Shown here: positions 16,839-26,700 of the stretch, in pieces
Layout: the number at the start of each line of letters is the position of its first letter
How positions within the stretch are numbered: position 1 is the stretch's first letter
From: an uncultured Enterovibrio sp.
GTDB lineage: Bacteria; Pseudomonadota; Gammaproteobacteria; Enterobacterales; Vibrionaceae
DNA: 50,191 nucleotides
Assembly: GCA_947041315.1 (NCBI GenBank)
Contig: CAMRDW010000005.1
Location: 1 to 50,191, forward strand
Direction of reading: 5' to 3'
Notes under the pieces: generated by a model
The model's database searches: none
Seen by the model: the letters and a program-made list of their open reading frames with translations, nothing else
What the model was told of the DNA's origin: nothing
Made by a program: the position numbers and the translations under genes

Positions 16839-17247
16839 CTCTTGTGAAATCTAAAAAACAATAATTTAAAACGTCATCTTTATATATTGGATCTTGATGT
16901 GTTTTAATGTCGAGTTTAATGTCAAAGCTGTTCAGTTTTATTGCGTTATATATTGAGATATTGTTGGCGATGTTTTTGTCTAGGTCAAATCCATAAGAAC
17001 AACCTAACGTAATTGTATTTGGTTTTGTTTTTTCGTCTGTGGATAACTCATCAATAATACGGGTTATTTCGTCTTTTGTTTCATTTGAAATAAAATAGGT
17101 TTTTATTGGTAAACGTTCTGTGGATTCATTTATTTTAAATAAAGAAGGGCTTGGTAATATTGAGTTTATATAGCTCAACAATAAAGTAATAAATACAAGA
17201 ATAAGAATGCATAATGAAGAAGACAATGCGCCAATGAAACCTACCAT
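16822..17247 (-). CDS. Second small single-pass membrane protein of the secretion operon
   Basis: 141 residues. An N-terminal helix (GALSSSLCILILVFITLLLSYINSIL) is followed by a soluble domain of about 105 residues (TYFISNETKDEITRIIDELS ... ITLGCSYGFDLDKNIANN) that resembles the periplasmic part of the next protein in size and pattern. No acidic residue lies in the membrane helix, unlike the SiiA-like protein. It overlaps the HlyD-like gene by 7 nt and the next gene by 17 nt and has no Shine-Dalgarno of its own, which points to coupled translation. I do not recognise a family. It could be a second, non-proton-carrying stator partner. Confidence 0.65.
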   Translation of the reverse strand: MVGFIGALSSSLCILILVFITLLLSYINSILPSPSLFKINESTERLPIKTYFISNETKDEITRIIDELSTDEKTKPNTITLGCSYGFDLDKNIANNISIYNAIKLNSFDIKLDIKTHQDPIYKDDVLNYCFLDFTRDESNG

Positions 17248-18467
17248 ACTGTGAAGTCCAAATCTTTATTAAATGTGGAAAAGATATATTCAATGAATGT
17301 CATCTTATCGTTGACTGCATAAATGGTGGTTTGGATTCCTAATAAAACCGTTAATCTTTTTATGTTTTGTGTTTTATTGGTATCAAAAACAATTTTAACT
17401 TTATAATAACGTGTTCCTTCTTTTGCATATTCTTCATAATCAAAGGAATCTACACTGATCCCCACTATTTTACCAAAAAAATAGTCTTTTATTCCTGGTG
17501 CATTAATTTTAACTTTGACAATTTCATTAATACCAAGGTAAGGTCTAAATTTTGAGTCGAATTTACCTGCTATATAAATGCCATCATCTTCACGTTTAAG
17601 TGTCAATATTTCTGCATTTCGTTCGATATAAACACCTTCTGACAAGCCCTCTTTTAAGGATAAAACCGTGCCATGAACCGTTGAAATTATATCTGTTGAT
17701 TGAATTCTTTCATTTACGGTGTTTCTTTCAGAAGAGGTTGTCGCCAGTGACTCTCTGTTTTTCTTCAGATCTGTTTCTGATTGTTCCGTTAATTCTAATA
17801 CGAGCTGTATAAACTCAAGATAAGATGTATCGACAAGACTCTTTGCTTCTTCAATCAAGAGTTTGTTTTCTAATTCTTGGAATTTTATTTTTTCAACTTC
17901 TAATTTTGAGTCTAAATAGCGAACCGTGTTTCCCAGTGATTTTTTTATCATATTACTTTTTTTATTGAGAATGGACTCTTGATCTTTTAGGCTATCTCCT
18001 TTTAGAGCGACGCTCTTTTCTTTTTCAGTTAGTTCTTTTTTCTTTTGTAAATATGTATTGTATTTGTTGTTCACTTGAAGTAGCTTGGTCGAGGTTATTG
18101 ATTTCGTGTCTTCTTCCGGTTTTCCTGTCTTGATTGTTTTTTTTAATTCATTTATCTCAAATGTGAGTTTTTTAATCTGTTCATTGTAGAAATTAAAATT
18201 AAAATCTAAAAGGTCTCGTTTATTTTCATCTTCTATATTGCTGATTGTAAGTAACTGTGTTCCAATATTAACTTCGTCACCGCTTGTAACATCAATGTTC
18301 TTAATGATCCCAGACGTTGGGGACGAAATGTTTATATTGCTGTCATTGATCGAAAGGACACCCGCCCCCTCAGAAACAATATCAAATTTAGATACAGCGA
18401 GCATATAAAACAATAGAATTGATATCGCTAATGACGAGATTATTTTAGCTAATTTAATTAATAACAT
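17241..18467 (-). CDS. HlyD-family membrane fusion protein (SiiD-like)
   Basis: 408 residues. An inner-membrane anchor (KIISSLAISILLFYMLAVS) near the N-terminus is followed by a lipoyl/barrel-sandwich half (NISSPTSGIIKNIDVTSGDEVNIGTQLL), a long coiled-coil hairpin at about 90-250 and the second half (STVHGTVLSLKEGLSEGVYIERNAEIL), then a beta-barrel domain. It would bridge the ABC transporter and the TolC-like channel in a type I secretion complex. Overlaps the TolC-like gene by 14 nt. In place and order it corresponds to SiiD of Salmonella. Confidence 0.88.
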   Translation of the reverse strand: MLLIKLAKIISSLAISILLFYMLAVSKFDIVSEGAGVLSINDSNINISSPTSGIIKNIDVTSGDEVNIGTQLLTISNIEDENKRDLLDFNFNFYNEQIKKLTFEINELKKTIKTGKPEEDTKSITSTKLLQVNNKYNTYLQKKKELTEKEKSVALKGDSLKDQESILNKKSNMIKKSLGNTVRYLDSKLEVEKIKFQELENKLLIEEAKSLVDTSYLEFIQLVLELTEQSETDLKKNRESLATTSSERNTVNERIQSTDIISTVHGTVLSLKEGLSEGVYIERNAEILTLKREDDGIYIAGKFDSKFRPYLGINEIVKVKINAPGIKDYFFGKIVGISVDSFDYEEYAKEGTRYYKVKIVFDTNKTQNIKRLTVLLGIQTTIYAVNDKMTFIEYIFSTFNKDLDFTVW

Positions 18468-19830
18468 ATTTGCTCGGTATAATTGAATTAATTGATTTTA
18501 CTTTCGTTGTTAAGTCAACAAGTTCATTTTGTATTGATAAACGGTTCATTTCTAAATCAGAAAGTGAGGAGATGTTTCTGAATATATCCAATATATTGGA
18601 TTCATCAACGCGCATTTCATTCATCATACTATTGATCACGCCAAGCGTTAATTTAATTTGTTTTTCAACGTTTTCGATTCGCTTCTTTATGAGTGTGTAT
18701 TGTTGAAATTGTGTATCCAAATCAACATATGTTTGATGTATGAGTTCATCAAGTTCTATGACTTTCTTATTAAATAGATCAAATTCACTGGATTTTTGTT
18801 GATAGTTTTGATAATTCAAACCTGTATAAGTCATTTTTAAACCGATATAAGCCTGTCCATCATTATCATAGGTGTATCCATTGATGACTTTATTGTTTTC
18901 ATCTTTAATATTGGATTGATCATGCTCAGTTATACCGTGCATTGTCACAATATCTATATTGAAGTTTTCATTGTATGCTTCGGCAGAAAATCGATCACTG
19001 CTCAGTTGGGCTCTCTTCGATAAAATATTAAAGTTTCTATTTGTAACTATGTCGATATTAAAGAGGTTTTTACCCAATGTAATGGCTTCTTCAATATATT
19101 CAGGAGAGACACCATATTCATTTTTGTACAAATTAGCGGGCGTGACATTGTTTATTTGGTTCTTGTATTGCTCTATTTGAGATTCAACATTCAGTATTGA
19201 TTCTTCAAATTTTTTGATGGAGACATCTGCAAATAAGCGGTCTGATTTTTTGAGTAGTCCAGACTGACTGGAAACATTCATTTGTTCTAAAAGAGAATTC
19301 ATATGAATTCTATACTGCTCAGATTTATTTAAAAACTCTCGCGCGAGTTCAATTTTTATAATGTTTTGTTTTATGTTGAAATATATCCCGTTGACTATGT
19401 TATTGTAGGTCTCTTTAGAAGCGATAAGACGATGGTATGCAGCATCTTTTTGATCCCCTGTTGTATCACTCCATACTTTCATTGTTGCGGATAAATTTAA
19501 TTTAAACTCTGTAAAAGGTGAAGGGTGTCCAGGATGATTAAACTTCTTTTGAACTTCAGAGGATATATTCGCCGTCGGGATGTAATAATATTTAGCTGAA
19601 TTATATAGTTTTTGTTCTGACTTTATTGCAAATATCTGAGCATTGACTTTATAGGCGTTTTCAATCGACCCTATAAACAGCCTTTCTATATCTGCTGAGT
19701 AGGTTGGAATCACCCTTTTTATGTGTATTCCATCATAAAATTCGGATGTGTTCGCATTTGCAATCGAGATATAGGTACTACAAAAAGCAAATATCAATAT
19801 TTTTTTAATCCATTCCATTTTATAACTCAT
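18454..19830 (-). CDS. TolC-family outer-membrane channel (SiiC-like)
   Basis: 458 residues. Signal peptide MSYKMEWIKKILIFAFCSTYISIANA, then two repeats of long amphipathic helices separated by strand segments, as in TolC. The first half has AYKVNAQIFAIKSEQKLYNSAKYYYIPTANISSEV, where TolC proteins have '...A...R..QaraxxlPxlxlxa'. The second half has GQAYIGLKMTYTGLNYQ and a closing helix pair. It would form the outer-membrane exit duct of the secretion system. Its ATG overlaps the stop of the preceding barrel gene in TAATG. A restart at MEW (12 nt in) is possible. Confidence 0.82.
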   Translation of the reverse strand: MSYKMEWIKKILIFAFCSTYISIANANTSEFYDGIHIKRVIPTYSADIERLFIGSIENAYKVNAQIFAIKSEQKLYNSAKYYYIPTANISSEVQKKFNHPGHPSPFTEFKLNLSATMKVWSDTTGDQKDAAYHRLIASKETYNNIVNGIYFNIKQNIIKIELAREFLNKSEQYRIHMNSLLEQMNVSSQSGLLKKSDRLFADVSIKKFEESILNVESQIEQYKNQINNVTPANLYKNEYGVSPEYIEEAITLGKNLFNIDIVTNRNFNILSKRAQLSSDRFSAEAYNENFNIDIVTMHGITEHDQSNIKDENNKVINGYTYDNDGQAYIGLKMTYTGLNYQNYQQKSSEFDLFNKKVIELDELIHQTYVDLDTQFQQYTLIKKRIENVEKQIKLTLGVINSMMNEMRVDESNILDIFRNISSLSDLEMNRLSIQNELVDLTTKVKSINSIIPSKYVIN

Positions 19831-20414
19831 TAGAATTTAATTGCATACCCGAAATAAATCGATTTTCCGCCATAATTATTATAAGGGCTCCAGTCAAATG
19901 CAACTTCAAATGAATTGTTAAAGAGTGGTTCTGTTATATATGAACCCGCACCATAGTAAATTGCATCAATGTCATCGTCATTTGCCGTTGGGTGTCTTAA
20001 ATTGAAGTAACATGTTGAATAATTAGAAAAACATTTACCAAAAGAGACAAAAGGGGTGAAGTGATCATTCAGATGATAACCAACACCGATGGCCATATTC
20101 CAAGACCAAAAATGACCTGTTTTGTATTTGTCTCTGATGAGTTCTCCACGGCCATATATATTGAAGTTTGTATTTGATATTGGTGCGATGCCTGACATAT
20201 AGACACCCATGGCTTCTCCTGCTCTGATGCTATGTCCCCCGACACCAAATGCAATGATTGCATTGTGTTTTACCTCTAATTCCATGTTTTCATTTATAAA
20301 ATAGGGTCTGAATGGGTCTGTTTTTGAGTCGATTTCTTTTGATTCAAGGGTCAATGAAAATAAGAGAAAGAACGCAGGAAGATAAATGATGTTTTTAAGT
20401 GGTGAGGCTCTCAA
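19830..20414 (-). CDS. Outer-membrane beta-barrel protein heading the secretion operon
   Basis: 194 residues if translation begins at the TTG at 20414. AAGGAG lies exactly 7 nt upstream of that TTG, and the resulting signal peptide (MRASPLKNIIYLPAFFLLFSLTLESK) is normal. An ATG 30 nt upstream (20444) has no ribosome site. The mature part has repeated aromatic beta-strands (AIIAFGVGGHSIRAGEAMGV, MAIGVGYHLNDHFTPFVSFG) and ends GYAIKF with terminal Phe, the barrel signal; the size suggests 8 strands. Two Cys (KCFSNYSTCYF) may form a disulfide. It is the first gene of the minus-strand operon and is coupled to the TolC-like gene. I know of no such member in Salmonella SPI-4, so it may be an accessory to adhesin display. 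Confidence 0.72.
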   Translation of the reverse strand: MRASPLKNIIYLPAFFLLFSLTLESKEIDSKTDPFRPYFINENMELEVKHNAIIAFGVGGHSIRAGEAMGVYMSGIAPISNTNFNIYGRGELIRDKYKTGHFWSWNMAIGVGYHLNDHFTPFVSFGKCFSNYSTCYFNLRHPTANDDDIDAIYYGAGSYITEPLFNNSFEVAFDWSPYNNYGGKSIYFGYAIKF

Positions 20415-20770
20415 ATTAAATCTCCTTGCCGATTTTTTAAACATTATTTATGTGCGTTTTCAAATACTCTTTATTTTATCTTGGTTCTTGTTTTTGTGAG
20501 GTTTCATATGTAAGAAAATAGAATTTACAGATTGTCTTATTTTTAAGCTGCTCATTTCTTTTAATCGAATCGTGTTGGCTTTAACTTTAAAGAAAGAAAG
20601 AAAGAATGAGGAAATATAAAGTGTTTTTTCTTTTGTTTTGCACTGTGAACATGTGAATCTTTTATGTTACATATACGCTGAAATTCTTTATAAAGGGTTC
20701 TCTTCGTTTATTCTGATTGTGTGTCTTTTTGATATTTAAATCTTTTTTAATTTTTGTTTGTAGGGTATAT
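20415..20770. promoter_or_regulatory. Divergent intergenic control region of the adhesin/secretion locus
   Basis: This stretch separates the minus-strand secretion operon from the plus-strand adhesin gene and must contain both promoters. It is A/T-rich, with a purine-rich AAAGAAAGAAAGAAAGAATGAGG segment near 20590-20612. I cannot assign reliable -35/-10 pairs. A weak TTGCAC - 17 nt - TTTATG candidate for the adhesin lies at 20638-20666. The Shine-Dalgarno of the adhesin is TAGGGT at 20761-20766. Confidence 0.45.
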
Positions 20771-23700
20771 ATGGAAAAAATTCAAATAGATAGTCTGGAT
20801 GATCTTTCTATTTCAGGGTTTGATATTAAAGTAAAAACACCCAATGGTGACGTTCAAACGATTACTGATGGATTGAGTTCACTTTTAAAAGGTCAACTTT
20901 CTATCTCTACCTTTGAGGGTGTTCCTGTTTCTCGTTCTGGGATTTTAAGTAAAGTCAATTTGGACAGTTCTTCGGCTGTTCTTATTCCTGATTTAATAAA
21001 ATCGCAATCAGAAAAAAATTTAAAAGAAGATGCTTCAAAATCCGAAGAAAATAAAGAAATAAAGAAACAAGAGATTGAAGATCTTCAGAATAAGCTTAAT
21101 GAACTAAAAGAACTTCGAAAAAAATTAGAAAAAGAAAATAAAGAAAAATCAGAAGAAAACAAAGAAGAAAAAGAAAAGGAAGAAGCAGAAGCTGAAGCGA
21201 AAGAGTCGCAGATGGTGGAAGAAATGCTTCAAGAATTAGCGCAAGAGCCTGAAGCGGCAACGCCTGTTGTGGAACCTGAAACCGAAATGGGCACAGGAGA
21301 GGCGGATGCAAATGACAATGTCAGTAAAAAGCGAAATGATTACGAGGTTCCCCCGAGCACAGGCACAAGCTCAGGAGCCGCCCCTCCACCAGAAGATGAG
21401 GAGGAAGTAGAAGCTGAGCCAGAAACAGAGCTTTTTGTAGAATTTTCGCTTTCTTCTCGTTCAGACAGTGGGACGAAAGGGGATGACATTACGAATTCTA
21501 AAACCCCGACATTTGAAGGTAAGTCTTTGCCTGGTGCCAGCATTATTTTAAGTATTGATGGAATGCAATATCAAGCGGTAGCTGACAGCAATGGTGATTT
21601 TATTATTTCGGTCTCTGAAGCACTTTTAGACGGTGAATATGCGGTTAATATTTTAGCCAAAGATGACGCTGGAAATGAAGTTTCTATAATAAAACAAATC
21701 ATTATTGATACCGTGCCTCCTGAGGTTTCTTTTGAACTGCAGCTTGACTCTCCCAATCCAGAAAATCTCACAAATATAAATCCCCCAACCTTTACCGGAA
21801 AAGTAACGGGCGATCCTGTCAAAATGTTCATCACTATTGGAAGCCAAACATTTGATGTTTTAGCAAAAAATGGCGAATTTAATTTTACGTTACCTGTAGA
21901 TCTGGACGAAGGTCTACATGAAATTTCATTTACCGCAGTGGATGAGGCTGGGAATGAAACGACGGTAAAAGAACATATCAATATTGATACTGTAAATCAT
22001 TTTGATGTTTCATTGTCAAGCTCTTCCGATTCGGGTTTGGGAGGGGATTGGCTTACCAATAAAGAGACAGTGTCTTTTCGTTTTGAACATGAAATAGGCG
22101 CGAAAATTCAAATTATATATAACGATAAAATTTACAACGTTGAAACAGGAGAAACCTCACCGACTCTTTTTCAATTTGATGCCCCCTTTAGTGAAGGGGC
22201 GCATCAAATTGAATTTATTTCTGTTGATTTAGCCGGAAATCGCGTTGTTGTTGAAAAAAACTTCGTGGTTGATATGACGCCGCCTTCATTTTTTTATGAT
22301 GGATTAAGCGCTGAGGCCAATTCTGGCGATCTGTCTGACACCGTCACTTCGGTTAATAAGCCCATATTTGAAGGGCGTGCTGAAGTCGGATCTACCGTCT
22401 ATATGGAGATTGATGGTGTAATTTATACCGCCCCCGTTGAAGCAAATGGGCACTGGTCATTGTCGATAACAAATGAACTGAGAGACGGTGATTATGAGAT
22501 CACATTTTATGCAAAAGATTTGGCAGGTAACGACTCTGGCATCATTTCCTCAACGGTTTCAATCGATACACAAGGTCCTGTATTGACAGGTGGCTTCGAT
22601 GCAGATTCAGACTCAGGGGCTTCAAATAAAGATGCACTGACGAATGTGAAAGATTTGAAATTCTCAGGTCAAACAGATCCCAACACGAAAGTCACTTTAG
22701 TTATTGAAGAGCTGGGGATTACGCAAGATATTTTTTCTGATGATGATGGCCATTTTTCTTTCAGTGTTTTTGATGTTCCTGAAGGGAGCTTTGGGTATCA
22801 AATCACGGCGGTTGATTTGGCTGGAAATCAGAGTGTGAATGAATTAACAGGGAATGTGGTGGTTGATAGAAACGTGACTGATTTCACGGCCCGGATCAGT
22901 GAAGAGTTCGATACGGGAGAAAATACCTCAGATCATCTTACTTCAAGTACCTTACCCACTTTTCAAGGGACGGGAGAAGCGGGTGCAAAAATTTTAATCA
23001 CTGTGGTTTCGCCAAACGGCGCTTCAAGTACGCCTTATGGACCGGTTACCGTCAATGAAAAAGGAGAATGGAGTTTCAGTTTAACGCATTCATTAAATGA
23101 AGATGGTGATTATACGATCCGTTTTGATGTCACTGATTTGGCTGGCAATAAAAAAGACATTGATCTTCCCATCACCATTGATACACACGCAGAATTAACC
23201 GCACAATTTGATCCTCTTTCTGATTCAGGAGACGCGGATAATTTAACCAATGTCAGTGTCCCTTCGTTTTCAGGTACAGCAGAGGCGGGATCAACGATAA
23301 AATTGGTTTTAACCCATGCTTTAACGGGGAAGACCGTTGAAGTTGAAACCCTTGCGTTGCGAGATGGAACCTGGTCTCTTTCTGTTCCGGACAGCCTAAA
23401 ATTAACCGAACAAGGAGATTGGTCTTGGTCTGTAAAAGCGACTGATTTAGCAGGAAATATTTCTTCAGAAGAAAAAGGTGAATTTGTCTTTGATGACCTG
23501 CCTCCTTCCGCTGAAATTGCCTTGGTTTCTCAAACGGGATTTGATGATACCCATACCAATGACAACACACTCGATTTTTCTGTTCGAACTGAACCTGATG
23601 TAAAAGTCACACTGTCGATTTATAAGCTTGAACATGGCGTGGTTTCTTCAATACCCGCTTATCAATCGGACACCCCCTTGATCGTTCCATCAAATGGTGA

Positions 23701-26700
23701 GTTGGTTGTTAGCTCAAGTGAGCTACCCGATGGGGAGTATGTTTATCAATTTAGCTTGATGGACGTGGCAGGAAATACATCTATCACCTCAAAAGCGCCT
23801 GTCACAATCGATACGGTACTTCCTGAACTTGGAACGGTGAGTTTAACGGCAGACTCAGACTCCAATATATCCGATGACAATATCACGAGTAATAAAGAAT
23901 TGACCTTTAAAGGTTCAGGGGCCGAAACGGGAAGCCATATTCATATTTCTGTTGAAAACGTGATAACGGGGGAAATAATAAATTTAATTCCGTCTTCTTT
24001 TGAAGTGACATCAACGCATTGGGTTTATACCTTGCCTTTTGAGTTTGATGATGGGACTTATTCGGTTTCATTTATTGCAAAAGATTCAGCCGGAAATGAA
24101 TCCCCTTCGCTCACGACAGAAATTAATATTGATAATACACCGCCTCCCATCAGTGATGTCTTTTTAGAGCGAGACTCCGATACAGGGACAAGTCACGACG
24201 ATTTTATTACACAGAATACAAATCCTGTATTTATGGGAGCTTCTGAGCTAGGCGCGATGATTACTGTTTCGATTTATCGTGGAACGACCCTTGTCACAAC
24301 GGCCACGGTGAAAGTTGAAAATGAAGATGGAACTTGGAAAGTCCCTGTTTTAGGTTTGGTTGAAGGTGAATATTCTTGGAGCGTCAGTGCGAAAGATGTT
24401 GCGGGTAATGAAGAGACATTATCTTCTCCTGATCAAATCCTCACTGTGGATACAAGCTATCTTGATGCCAGTGGCAAATTGGATGACTCAAGCAATACAG
24501 GCTCACTCACAGATAACATTACAAATGAACAAAATATTTCTTTGTCAGGAAGTGGAGAGCCTGGCTCTTCTGTTGTCTTAAAATCCCTCATCGGTCCTGA
24601 CGGTCGCCCAATTGATATCACCAGTGCGCTTTCGAGTGTAATTTCAAGCGATGGAACCTGGTCATTGAATATTCCGACGTTATCTGTTGGTGACGGTGTT
24701 TATCAATGGGAAGTGGAGCTGACTGATCTTGCGGGTAATTTTACGACAACAAAAGGTCAAATTAATTTAGATACAGAGACCTCTATTTCTGGACGTTTAG
24801 AATCGGACACGGGGCAATCCGATCACGATGCAATCACAAACGATAATACCCCCTCGTTTTCAGGAAAAGCAGAAGCCAACAGCATTGTCAAAATAGTGAT
24901 CCTTGGGCCTGATGGGAACAAGGTTGAAAATACGGTTTCAACCGTGGTCACGAAAGAGGGAAATTGGCGAATAACACTTCCTGAACTCTTGCAAGAAGGT
25001 GAATACACTTGGCGTGCAGAAATTACGGACATTGCAGGGAATCAATCTTCAACAGAAAATCAAAGCTTTACGTTAGATACAACCTTACCGATTGTCAGTG
25101 AAGTCCGCTTAGATTCGAGTGTCGCATTTGACGTTGATCCTCCTCAAGTGAATGGCGAAACCCTTGCTTTTTCTGGAAAAATATCAGAAGGAAACGGAAC
25201 GGTTTCTGTCCATTTTTATTCTGTGACGAACGGGGTCGTGAGCGGCACACCCTTGTTTACATCTCCCAGTGTTACCGCGAATGAATCGGGCAATTTTGTT
25301 TTTAATTTTGAAACAGAATTGCCGGATGGAGAATACAGCTGGTCGGTTGAAGTGTCCGATCTTGCTGGGAATTCTTCCAAATCTGAACCCACAACCATCA
25401 TCATTGATAACACAGCCCCACTCATCAGTGATGTGCGTTTATCTGATGAGAGTGACACCAGTTTAGTGCCTGGAAACAACTATACCAGTGACGTGTCACC
25501 GACGTTTGTCGGCAAGTCCGAAGCGGGAACACGTATTTCGATAGAATTAAGAGATGCTGATGGAAAAGTGATCCTTCTTGAACCCGCTTATGCCACAACA
25601 AAAGAAGACGGGAGTTGGTCTTATACACCCTCAACCCTGCTCAATGATGGCGCATACACCTACATTGCAACGGCGATGGATCCCGCGGGAAACAGCACAC
25701 CCAGTGGAGAATTATTCTTTCACGTAGACAGTCATGAACCCGAACTCACCTTTAATGGGCTTACGAGTGAAAGTGATTCTGGTTCGGATCAAAGTGACAT
25801 GTTGACGAATGATATACGCCCTGTTTTTAGCGGAACGGTCACTGAAAATTCTAAAGTGACGATTGTATTGCAATCGACCTCTACAGGGCCTGATTATACC
25901 TTTGAAACCGTGACAACATCGGGCGGGGCATGGCAAATTACGGCGCCCGAAGATCTTCTTGAAGGGGAATATAACATCCATATTACCGCGACGGATTTGG
26001 CGGGAAACATCAGTGATGTTCTGGTTTCACCAAACAATTTAGTCATTGATCAAAGTGTGGTTGGCGGAGATGATTTTGGTTTGAGTGCTGACACCGATTC
26101 AGGAGAAAGCAGCGCAGATGATCTTACCAATATAAATAACATCAAATTACAAGGTGAAGTGGAAGCGGGCACCACCATCACGTTAACAAGCCTGATCGGT
26201 CCCGATGGACAGCCTATAGAGATGGAACCGCTCGTTTGTGTCACCGCTGATTTGAACGGGAATTGGAGCTTAAATGTACCTCCATTTGGTGATCTGAATG
26301 GGAGTTACAGCTATACCCTCAAATACATTGATTTAGCTGGAAATGAAAAAAATGTTAACGGTGCCTTTGTCTTTGATACGTCAGTCAGTGTGAGCGCCCA
26401 GTTTGATTCAGAAACAGGAAATGTAGACGGCGCGATTTACACCCATCACCAAGAGCCTTCATTTTCGGGAAAAGGTGAACCCAACAGTACAATAAAAATA
26501 GTGATCATAGGATCAGATGGAAACCCAGTTGAAAATATCCCTGTGGTCGTGGTTGGGGCCGATGGAAACTGGTCAATAACGCTTCCTGAATTGCCTTTAC
26601 AAGGAGAATACACTTGGCGAGCTGAAATAACGGATCTTGCTGGGAATACAAATAAAACGCCGGATAAAAACTTTGTATTAGATAGCATTATACCGACGGT

